From Ancylostoma caninum (Eukaryota > Nematoda > Chromadorea > Rhabditida > Ancylostomatidae): a stretch of DNA of 64,000 nucleotides. Of the stretch, positions 55,173-64,000 are shown one piece after another (position 1 is the stretch's first letter; each line of letters opens with the position of its first letter). The stretch is from positions 90,432 to 154,431 of the forward strand of contig JBAJFG010000498.1 of assembly GCA_037903475.1 (NCBI GenBank). Direction: 5' to 3'. The notes under the pieces were generated by a model. The model did no database searches. It saw nothing but the letters and a program-made list of their open reading frames with translations, and was not told the DNA's origin. Position numbers and translations under genes: made by a program.

Positions 55173-55905
55173 ACAGGCTCCTATCTAATCGCCGTCTTTC
55201 ACGTGGTCGTTTCATCGGCAGTGCTTTCATGGGTCGTGAAGTCGCTGGAGACGGGAGACAAGTCACGAACAGAGGCCTGGCTCGAGATTGCGCTCGCCTC
55301 GCTCGCACTGCTCGCATCTCTTGCTCTTTTTGTTGGTCTGAGATGCGAAAGTCGACGTGTGATCATTGGATATATCACTGCTCAAGTTCGTTTAATTCTC
55401 AATTTAGGAAAACACCGATCATTAGCAACAGTCTCCTGCTCTATCGTTATGTAGTGCAAAGGATTAGCAATTGGTATCGTATTTGTGCGTCTTTAAAGTT
55501 GCTTGCCCTCGACAAATTCCATGGGCCTCGCTCCACTGTTTCAAATAATCGTTGTTAGCAATTGAGGTGATCGATCAGTTTCACGTTTAGGTGGCTGCTA
55601 TAAGCCTTCTTTTTATCCTCTTTTTGGCCTTGATAATGGGACTGAAAGCGGGAATTCTCGATGACCCCGACCACAATGGCTACAAAACGATAGGTCTGTT
55701 ACACAATATTATCAACCTTCGCTCGTGTATTCACGCACAAACGCACTGCATTGCAGAGGAGGAGATGCTGATTGTGGTTGAGATCCTTTGCTCTCTCGCC
55801 ATTGTAGCCGTGGAAGTGTGGTTCCTCACGGTAGTTCTCCAGTCGTATCGATATGTCACTCAAAAGCAGCACTACATGGGTGTAGACAGAGAAGAACATT
55901 TATAG
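55173..55905 (+). CDS. Four-pass membrane protein, 3' exons of a host gene
   Basis: Exon 55173-55385 follows a TATTCCAG acceptor and ends before GTTCGT. A 205-bp intron ends TCACGTTTAG at 55590, and exon 55591-55905 closes with TAG. Both junctions are phase 0 and joining them leaves a continuous 175-residue frame. Predicted helices: about residues 3-22 (YLIAVFHVVVSSAVL), 37-55 (ALASLALLASLALFVGL), 72-90 (VAAISLLFILFLALIMGL) and 135-160 (LIVVEILCSLAIVAV). The tail, LQSYRYVTQKQ, is cytoplasmic-like. A poly(A) signal lies 17 bases past the stop. The start exon was not found. The TG-start, four-helix layout and terminal YRY faintly recall LAPTM4-type lysosomal proteins; the family call is weak, the gene call strong. 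Confidence 0.72.
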
Positions 55906-55922
55906 CCCTTGTTTCTGCTGTA

Positions 55923-55928
55923 AATAAA
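55923..55928 (+). promoter_or_regulatory. Poly(A) signal
   Basis: AATAAA shortly after the stop codon of the four-pass membrane protein gene, at the spacing typical of short nematode 3' UTRs. Confidence 0.65.
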
Positions 55929-55929
55929 G

Positions 55930-56480
55930 GTTTACGAATGAATCGCTCAGGTAAAACGTCGAATTTAAAGCAGCCACAGAACGAGAAAGCAACCACTTGA
56001 TCACCCACTTTCTCAACATGGTTCTCTAGGATTCTAGGATATTGCATTCTACGTTTCATGTAACATGTATGAAGAATAATGATACGTGCTCTATTTTTGG
56101 CCAGAAAAATTACGATCGAAAGCCTAAGCGGAGCTCCTCTTGTTTTTGAATCAATGATGGTGAAAAACTCATCGGAAGAAAGCCTAGCTAATCTTTTCAG
56201 TAACTTGTATGAAAGTAAGAAGTCATTCCGCTTTCTTCTCCATTCTGGTGATTCTATGCCGAGGATTTTATTGCGTTCAATTCCAGATGGAATTTTGAAA
56301 TAGTGTAGTTTATACACTCTAAGCACAAGTTTTCTAATAAAATTATTTCGAACACCTTCGAGTACTTGAATGTCTTTCTCTCCATAAGGATTAAAGATGG
56401 AGGTACCACTCTCAATATAGGCCGAATGTGGACCTTATATGCTCTCAATAAGACATGAGTGTCTCTTGATCAAAGGAGGA
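55930..56480 (-). pseudogene. CR1-like reverse transcriptase C-terminal fragment
   Basis: On the minus strand, reading from 56448, the translation gives RAYKVHIRPIL, then (other frames) LRVYKLHYFKIPSG, LGIESPEWRRKRNDFLLSYKLL and a SKTRGAPLRLS block. This is the thumb and C-terminal region of a CR1-clade ORF2, related to the fragment at 49624 but from a different family. It begins right at the 3' end of the four-pass membrane gene, to which it is antisense. Confidence 0.75.
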
Positions 56481-56503
56481 AACGGCAACATTCCTAACAC
56501 AAC

Positions 56504-56960
56504 ATGAACATGTTCAGTAGAACGCCTTTCCTTCCTTTCCTTCTTCTATTCCATGGTATTCAAGAATACGGCCGGATATCACATGCGAACCGACTCGACT
56601 CAGAACCCAAAGCACGCATAGATTGTCACTCTGCCTCTTCTCCGCTTTTGTTGCAGTATATTGAAGCACATCACATCATTGCACGGAAATATTGAGCTCT
56701 GCGACCGTCTCTTCTCCATGTTCGAGCTATTGGCAGATTCTGGACCCTCTCGACACGCTGGTTCCAGTGGTGTAAATGAAATGAGCCAAAGCCACCGAAG
56801 AACCTTTTTTCGAGGACCATATTGGTCTCTAGCGCGGACGAGTTTCCTTAAGATCCAACAAGCCCCGAGCGCCGTTGGCGTTATGTTATCGATCGATCAC
56901 AGCTTACGTACATCTTTGGAATCAGCGTTCAGCGTAACAAGGAGATCTAGAGTCTGTTGA
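56504..56960 (+). other. Unidentified open frames, possible exons
   Basis: A frame from 56504 opens with a signal-peptide-like MNMFSRTPFLPFLLLFHG. A second frame after a TTGTTGCAG acceptor-like site (56656) is open to 56960 with CDRLFSMFELLADSG and MSQSHRRTFFRGPYW. A donor joining the two was not found, and no family was recognised. Confidence 0.25.
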
Positions 56961-57164
56961 TCTTTACAAACCACGAAACAAGTTGAAACACTGCCTCCAG
57001 GGCTAGCTTATGCGAGATGAATGTGTGCGCCCGGGAACCAGGCGTAACACACTGCGTGAAGACATTTATCTTGGGCTAAGTTCCATCGCAAATTTCTGTC
57101 GACTTCATTTCCTCCCCCATTTTACCAGAGTGCAACCTTGGTAAACCACTATAAATATGGTAAA

Positions 57165-57345
57165 ACTCATCTGTATGTGTGTCTGTTGGTAATCGCTTAT
57201 ATTTCACGATCCAATGGGCAAACACACGTAAAACCTATACCTTTTGACTCAGAATTGTGCCCTCCTGTGCAAAGTTGGAAAATCATTGTTATCTACAATG
57301 CAGCTTCGCCGCTCTTCGCGTAGATGACAATGATTTTCTTCGAAT
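57165..57345 (-). repeat. Satellite-monomer relic 3 with adjacent hairpin
   Basis: Nearly a whole satellite unit in opposite orientation to the array (GTAAAACTCATCTG, AATCGCTTATATTTCACGAT, AAACCTATACC, CAGAATTGTGCCCTCCTGTG), followed at 57283 by the hairpin AAATCATTGTTATCTAC..GTAGATGACAATGATTTTC. It has the same junction as relic 2. Confidence 0.88.
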
Positions 57346-57349
57346 CTTC

Positions 57350-57685
57350 TTCATTATCTTATTCCTGTGAAAAAAATTACTGACCTAATCTCAATTTTCC
57401 CTGCCACTATTACCTACTGCCTAAATTGTTCACTCTTCTTAGCAAAAGCTATCTAAAGTGGTCCAGTCATCGAGATTAAAACGACGCAGTACCCCGCCGC
57501 GGTTCGGATTGCAGGAAGCAAGTACATAGTGGGCGTCAAGCTGTAGTGCCGCAAAAGCGTACACTGCTGACCTTGACATCTAAATTTCCGTGCACATACA
57601 TATGTCTATCTGAAAACGAATCAACTAAGTAGGGGCACCATGTGGTACAGCTACGCAACGAATAATTACATATAGGAGATAAGTG
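57350..57685. other. No gene recognised
   Basis: No supported features. Confidence 0.4.
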
Positions 57686-57820
57686 ACAAGTGGTCCGACT
57701 CGCATCGAGCGAGCGTTGCAAGTGCTTAAATCATTTTCGCTGAAAATTAGAGGTACGTCAGTACCACGATCCGTGAAGCGTGCAAGTGCGAGACTCGCCG
57801 AAGTCGAGCCGGAGCACTTA
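57686..57820. mobile_element. Small MITE, family C copy 2
   Basis: About 135 bp. It starts ACAAGTGGTCCGACTCGC and ends with GAGCCGGAGCACTT; the centre holds GGTACGTCAGTACCACG, a strong small palindrome shared with copy 1. Confidence 0.78.
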
Positions 57821-58334
57821 TTCTTGATGTTGGAGGGGATCATTACTCATCGCATGTACATGTGAGTGACTTGTGGTAACAGCCTGACCGTGACACCTTA
57901 TATCCAAAACACGGGATAGCGCGAAGAAAAAATCGTAGAGCACATTTTTTATCTTATCGTGCTCGGCGAACCTGCAAAACACAATAACATAGGAATATTG
58001 CGAAGTACAGTAGTGTTCAATAGCTACGTACCAAATCGCAGAGAAGGAAGCCACATCCCGCCACATGAGCAATGCAACGGACCAGCTGGGCGCTGTGGTG
58101 CTCGCGCATTCCCAGACTGCCGCATTCGCGCCCAAACATAAAAGTGTGTGAATGAATGCCCGTACACAAATCACAGGTAAACACCGTAATCGGGAAGAAA
58201 GGCGTGCAAAACGCAACTTTACTGACATCATTAGTCAACTGACTGACGTGCATGTTACTAAGATTGCTGACTCGAAAACAACATCGATAAACTAATAAGC
58301 AGTCCACGGACACTTGTCTCCTGTCTTAACAGTT
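57821..58334. other. No gene recognised
   Basis: A 137-codon minus-strand frame overlaps MITE copy 2 and lacks recognisable features. Confidence 0.4.
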
Positions 58335-58689
58335 TTTCGTGCAATGTGCATTCGCTTCAAAAAACATTTCTTCTCTTGAATTCGTCATAAGAAAACTGAA
58401 CTGTGACGTTGTGATTATCACAGAATCCTGGCTCAACAGCTCGTGTGATCTTAGGCCGATGTTCGGTGACTTGTGTGATGACTTCAATTATGTAAGATGT
58501 GACAGAATCCAAAAGGGGGTGGTGGCGTAGTTATGCTTATAAAACGCTACATTCCACTTAAAACTAAATGGCTTGAGGCAGTACTAAATGTATATGAAAC
58601 TCTGTGCTGTGATCTGAAGTTACTTCGGTCAACTATTCGTATTACTGGTATCTATAGAACTCCGTACTGCAACTTGAGTGATACCATCA
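58335..58689 (+). pseudogene. CR1-like AP endonuclease N-terminal fragment
   Basis: With frame changes the translation gives CNVHSLQK, LEFVIRKLNCDVVIITESWLN, FNYVRCDRIQKG and, after a shift in a G-run at about 58517, ITGIYRTPYCN. These are the N-terminal endonuclease motifs (NVRSL, TETWL, RxDR, YRPP). The fragment is cut off at 58690 by a family C MITE, and I cannot find its continuation on the other side. Confidence 0.75.
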
Positions 58690-58832
58690 ACAAGTGCTCC
58701 GACTCGCCTCCGGCGAGTCTCGCATATGCCTGCTTCGCGGGACCTTGGTACTCAGCTACCTTACTTTCCATCCGTCAAAACGGATGAAGCATACAGTTGC
58801 GAAGCTCGCCGTAAGCGAGTCGGAGCACTTGT
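58690..58832. mobile_element. Small MITE, family C copy 3
   Basis: The best-preserved copy: ACAAGTGCTCCGACTCGCC at the left and its exact complement at the right, with a CGGCGAG palindrome inside each arm. It lies directly at the end of the endonuclease fragment. Confidence 0.82.
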
Positions 58833-58936
58833 TATATATAATTGATGTTTGCATCATTCTTTCGTTAAATGTGTCCAGATGATTCACTCAGAATCGATCG
58901 AAACGTAGCGCACTCGGAAAGGAGTGAGTATTTGCG

Positions 58937-59370
58937 CTATTTAACTTTACATAGCCCCAAAATCTTCAAAAAAAATTTTGGCTGAAACTTCACGTAGGGG
59001 GGTTATTCGAGGTGCTGAACACGAACATCGTATAAATTTTGCATGATAACCCCATTTTTTAATGGTTACGGTAGATGTACTGTAGATATGGTACTTCAAG
59101 GAACCCTCTCAAATTTTGCTTAGTGGGGTTTTTTGACGCCGACGACGAAAACCACCATTATTTTGCAAGCCACCTCCGTTTTCTACCCGATATCGGCATT
59201 TTCTCTCAATTTCCTACCGTACACCTACCGTAACCCATGCAAAAATGGGGTTATGGTGCAAAATGGATGCGATATTCGTGCTCAGCACCTCAGACAACCC
59301 CCTCCCCCTCTATGGAAAGTCCCAGCCAAAAAAATCTTTGGAGATTTTGGGGGTAAGTAAAGTTGAGTAG
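58937..59370. repeat. Fold-back element (arms about 150 bp)
   Basis: 58937-59085 and 59209-59370 are inverted copies (CTATTTAACTTTACATAGCCCC against, reversed, CTACTCAACTTTACTTACCCCC; then CAAAATCT, GAGGTGCTGA and GTTACGGTAG blocks). The spacer is about 120 bp. No genes. Confidence 0.75.
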
Positions 59371-59644
59371 TGCCGTGATTATTCGTCCATTCGTCCACTC
59401 ACAGAAAGAAGTTAAGCGGTATGCTTGTGCACTCTAAATCATGTTGCTATAGCAAGTTGGTATATATAGGTGTACTAAAACTGTTGCTTTAGTAATCGCC
59501 TAGTTTTGCATAGGAAAATAAATTCCCCACCCAACCCCTTCCAAAACTCTTGATTGCACACGGAGAGACCCCCAAGGATTCAGTCACTGAGCACAACTCT
59601 TCCTTGTTTTTCTCGTTGTAGACGAAAAGATTCGCACATGAAAC

Positions 59645-59720
59645 CTATACCGTTCGACTCAGAATTGTGCGAAGCGCAGCTTCGCCGCGCTTCTCTTAAA
59701 TGACAATGATTTTTGCAGGG
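59645..59720. repeat. Satellite array junction: inverted part-monomer plus hairpin
   Basis: GAAACCTATACCGTTCGACT and CAGAATTGTGC are in relic orientation, opposite to the array. They run straight into a GAAGCGCAGCTTCGCCGCGC hairpin core and a TGACAATGATTTTTGCAGGG arm, after which the array begins in the other orientation. The array thus starts at a palindromic centre. Confidence 0.75.
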
Positions 59721-62700
59721 CACAAACTATATAGTGATGGGGATAGGGGGCCTAAAATCGATAAAATCATTTTTCTCGGAAACGGCAAAAGACCCTGACG
59801 TTGCACAGGAGGGCACAATTCTGAGTCGAATGGTATAGGTTTCATGTGTGTTTGTCCTCTGGATCGTGAGATATAAGCGATTACAGACAAACACACAAAC
59901 AGATGAGTTTTACTATATAGTGATGGGGATAGGGGGCCAAAAATCGATGAAATCGTTTTTCTAGGAAACGGCAAAAGACCCTGACGTTGCACAGGAGGGC
60001 ACAATTCTGAGTCGAACGGTATAGGTTTCATGTGTGTTTGTCCTCTGGATCGTGAGATATAAGCGATTACAGACAAACACACAAACAGATGAGTTTTACT
60101 ATATAGTGATGGGGATAGGGGGCCAAAAATCGATAAAATCGTTTTTCTCGGAAACGGCAAAAGACCCTGACGTTGCACAGGAGGGCACAATTCTGAGTCG
60201 AACGGTATAGGTTTCATGTGTGTTTGTCCTCTGGATCGTGAGATATAAGCGATTACAGACAAACACACAAACAGATGAGTTTTACTATATAGTGATGGGG
60301 ATAGGGGGCCAAAAATCGATAAAATCGTTCTTCTCGGAAACGGCAAAAGACCCTGACGTTGCACAGGAGGGCACAATTCTGAGTCGAACGGTATAGGTTT
60401 CATGTGTGTTTGTCCTCTGGATCGTGAGATATAAGCGATCACAGACAAACACACGAACAGATCAGTTTTACTATATAGTGATGGGGATAGGGGGACAAAA
60501 ATCGATAGAATCGTTTTTCTAGGAAACGGCAAAGACCCTGACGTTGCACAGGAGGGCACAATTCTGAGTTGAACGGTATAGGTTTCATGTGTGTTTGTCC
60601 TCTGGACCGTGAGATATAAGCGATTACAGACAAACACACAAACAGATGAGTTTTACTATATAGTGATGGGGATAGGGGGCCAAAAATCGATGAAATCGTT
60701 TTTCTAGGAAACGGCAAAAGACCCTGACGTTGCACAGGAGGGCAGAATTCTGAGTCGAACGGTATAGGTTTCATGTGTGTTTGTCCTCTGGATCGTGAGA
60801 TATAAGCGATTACAGACAAACACACGAACAGATGAGTTTTACTATATAGTGATGGGGATAGGGGGCCAAAAATCGATAAAATCGTTTTTCTAGGAAACGG
60901 CAAAAGACCCTGACGTTGCACAGGAGGGCACAATTCTGAGTCGAACGGTATAGGTTTCATGTGTGTTTGTCCTCTGGATCGTGAGATATAAGCGATCACA
61001 GACAAACACACGAAAGATGAGTTTTACTATATAGTGATGGGGATAGGGGGCCAAAAATCGATAAAATCGTTCTTCTCGGAAACGGCAAAAGACCCTGACG
61101 TTGCACAGGAGGGCACAATTCTGAGTCGAACGGTATAGGTTTCATGTGTGTTTGTCCTCTGGATCGTGAGATATAAGCGATCACAGACAAACACACGAAC
61201 AGATGAGTTTTACTATATAGTGATGGGGATAGGGGGCCAAAAATCGATAGAATCGTTTTTCTCGGAAACGGCAAAGACCCTGACGTTGCACAGGAGGGCA
61301 CAATTCTGAGTTGAACGGTATAGTTTTCATGTGTGTTTGTCCTCTGGATAGTGAGATATAAGCGATCACAGACAAACACACGAACAGATGAGTTTTACTA
61401 TATAGTGATGGGGATAGGGGGCCAAAAATCGATAGAATCGTTTTTCTCGGAAACGGCAAAACGTTGCACAGGAGGGCACAATTCTGAGTTGAACGGTATA
61501 GTTTTCATGTGTGTTTGTCCAAAACAGATGAGTTTTGCTATATAGTGATGGGGAGGGGGCCAAAAATCGATAAAATCGTTTTCTCGGAAACGGCAAAAGA
61601 CCCTGACGTTGCACAGGAGGGCACAATTCTGAGTCGAACGGTATAGGTTTCATGTGTGTTTGTCCTCTGGATCGTGAGATATAAGCGATTACAGACAAAC
61701 ACACAAACAGATGAGTTTTACTATATAGTGATGGGGACAGGGGGCCAAAAATCGATTAAATCGTTCTTCTCGGAAACGGCAAAAGACCCTGACGTTGCAC
61801 AGGAGGGCACAATTCTGAGTCGAACGGTATAGGTTTCATGTGTGTTTGTCCTCTGGATCGTGAGATATAAGCAATTACAGACAAACACACAAACAGATGA
61901 GTTTTACTATATAGTGATGGGGATAGGGGGCCAAAAATCGATAAAATCGTTTTTCTCGGAAACGGCAAAAGACCCTGACGTTGCACAGGAGGGCACAATT
62001 CTGAGTCGAACGGTATAGGTTTCATGTGTGTTTGTCCTCTGGATCGTGAGATATAAGCGATTACAGACAAACACACAAACAGATGAGTTTTACTATATAG
62101 TGATGGGGATAGGGGGCCAAAAATCGAAAAAATGGTTTTTCTAGGAAACGGCAAAAGACCCTGACGTTGCACAGGAGGGCACAATTCTGAGTCGAACGGT
62201 ATAGGTTTCATGTGTGTTTGTCCTCTGGATCGTGAGATATAAGCGATTACAGACAAACACACGAACAGATGAGTTTTACTATATAGTGATGGGGATAGGG
62301 GGCCAAAAATCGATAAAATCGTTTTTCTCGGAAACGGCAAAAGACCCTGACGTTGCACAGGAGGGCACAATTCTGAGTCGAACGGTATAGGTTTCATGTG
62401 TGTTTGTCCTCTGGATCGTGAGATATAAGCGATTACAGACAAACACACGAACAGATGAGTTTTACTATATAGTGATGGGGATAGGGGGCCAAAAATCGAT
62501 AAAATCGTTTTTCTCGGAAACGGCAAAGACCCTGACGTTGCACAGGAGGGCACAATTCTGAGTCGAACGGTATAGTTTTCATGTGTGTTTGTCCTCTGGA
62601 TCGTGAGATATAAGCGATCACAGACAAACACACGAACAGATGAGTTTTACTATATAGTGATGGGGATAGGGGGCCAAAAATCGATAGAATCGTTTTTCTC

Positions 62701-64000
62701 GGAAACGGCAAAGACCCTGACGTTGCACAGGAGGGCACAATTCTGAGTTGAACGGTATAGTTTTCATGTGTGTTTGTCCTCTCAAACAGATGAGTTTTGC
62801 TATATAGTGATGGGGATAGGGGGCCAAAAATCGATAAAATCGTTCTTCTCGGAAACGGCAAAAAGGCCTGACGTTGCACAGGAGGCAGACGATTACAGTC
62901 GAACGGTATAGGTTTCATGTGTGTTTGTCCTCTGGATCGTGAGATATAAGCGATTACAGACAAACACACAAACAGAGTAGGTTTTACTATATAGTTCGAT
63001 GGGATAGGGGGCCAAAAATCGATAAAATCGTTCTTGCAAAAGACCCTGACATTGCACAGGAGGGCACAAGTCTGAGTCGAACGGTATAGGTTTCATGTGT
63101 GTTTGTCCTCTGGATCGTGAGATATAAGCGATTACAGACAAACACACAAACAGATGAGTTTTACTATCTCGTGATGGGGATAGGGGGCCAAAAATGGATG
63201 AAATCGTTTTTCTAGGAAACGGCAAAAGACCCTGACGTTGCACAGGAGGCACAATTACAGTCAAACAGTATCAGCACACGTTTCATGTATTGTATTCAAT
63301 AGTGAGATATAACGATACAGACAAACACACGAACAGATGAGTTTACTATATAGTGATGGGGATGGGGGCCAAAAATGGATCAATTCGTTTCTCAAGGGAA
63401 ACGGCAAAGACCCTGACGTTGCACAGGAGGGCACAATTCTGAGTTGAACGGTATAGTTTTCATGTGTGTTTGTCCTCTCAAACAGATGAGTTTTGCTATA
63501 TAGTGATGGGGATAGGGGGCCAAAAATCGATAAAATCGTTCTTCTCGGAAACGGCAAAAGACCCTGACGTTGCACAGGAGGGCACAATTCTGAGTCGAAC
63601 GGCATAGGTTTCATGTGTGTTTGTCCTCTGGATCGTGAGATATAAGCGATTACAGACAAACACACAAACAGATGAGTTTTACTATATAGTGATGGGGACA
63701 GGGGGCCAAAAATCGATTAAATCGTTCTTCTCGGAAACGGCAAAAGACCCTGACGTTGCACAGGAGGGCACAATTCTGAGTCGAACGGTATAGGTTTCAT
63801 GTGTGTTTGTCCTCTGGATCGTGAGATATAAGCAATTACAGACAAACACACAAACAGATGAGTTTTACTATATAGTGATGGGGATAGGGGGCCAAAAATC
63901 GATGAAATCGTTTTTCTAGGAAACGGCAAAAGACCCTGACGTTGCACAGGAGGGCACAATTCTGAGTCGAACGGTATAGGTTTCATGTGTGTTTGTCCTC
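59721..64000. repeat. 186-bp satellite array, runs off the window
   Basis: About 23 head-to-tail units; the TGATGGGGATAGGGGG motif recurs at 186-bp spacing (for example 59735 and 59921). Most units are highly similar. A shortened variant lacking some 40 bp occurs at about 61521, 62782 and 63478. A block with TGGGGACAGGGGG and GCAATTACAG markers repeats at an offset of exactly 1,961 bp (61731 to 63692, 61871 to 63832). Units at about 62860-63460 are much more diverged. The minus strand is open through many units because 186 is divisible by three. Confidence 0.95.

Noticed and set aside
59696..63986. Long minus-strand open frames of up to 313 codons
   Set aside because: They are the satellite read in its one stop-free frame. 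Units with single-base length changes break the frame, so coding is unlikely.
59721..64000. CRISPR-like regular spacing
   Set aside because: Units are contiguous 186-bp tandem copies without unique spacers, in a eukaryotic genome.

Overview
This is eukaryotic, AT-leaning, intron-bearing DNA dominated by transposable elements. The element set (CR1-like and RTE-type non-LTR retrotransposons, a Ty3-type LTR retrotransposon, several decayed mariner elements, many palindromic MITEs) and short introns with TTCCAG or TTTTTCAG acceptors point to a nematode. A strongylid (hookworm-like, clade V) parasite is my best guess, but that is inference and not a database match. No bacterial operons, CRISPR arrays, rRNA genes or convincing functional tRNA genes are present.

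Layout. 1-4.9 kb: a hAT-like MITE, a palindromic mariner derivative made of two facing-away transposase C-termini, and an inverted pair of a repeat with a tRNA-like head. 5-9.4 kb: a nearly full-length but broken CR1-like element. 10-13.2 kb: an RTE-type element with an 861-codon intact stretch. 13.3-19 kb: nested unclassified repeats, a tRNA-like insertion, and a GC-rich TIR element with internal 65-bp tandem repeats. 19.5-25.6 kb: relics of the satellite that ends the window, two inactivated mariners, a fold-back element and a small MITE. 28.0-28.5 kb: a TTAA-flanked palindromic MITE. 28.93-36.88 kb: a complete Ty3-type element with two LTRs, CTTT target duplications and a pol carrying an unexplained C-terminal extension of about 430 residues. 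36.9-38.8 kb: a TIR element containing a second copy of the 15-16.5 kb repeat. 40-50 kb: a candidate host exon, a decayed reading frame, a GC-rich MITE, a mariner fragment and a CR1 3' fragment. 51.1-52.5 kb: a very large fold-back. 55.2-55.9 kb: the best host gene, encoding a four-pass membrane protein, with an intron and a poly(A) signal. 55.9-59.4 kb: CR1 fragments, two more copies of the small MITE and another fold-back. 59.7-64 kb: a 186-bp satellite array running off the end.

How it fits together. Host coding content is very low: one well-supported partial gene and one or two candidate exons. Most other sequence with recognisable structure is mobile-element debris, much of it nested. 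Every transposase or polymerase frame I can read has at least one stop or frameshift, so no element here looks autonomously active as assembled. The most useful observations are the gypsy pol C-terminal domain, the link between the satellite and dispersed single-copy relics that share a hairpin junction, the satellite's 1,961-bp higher-order offset, the symmetrical mariner, and an empty-site comparison that exposes a tRNA-sized insertion.
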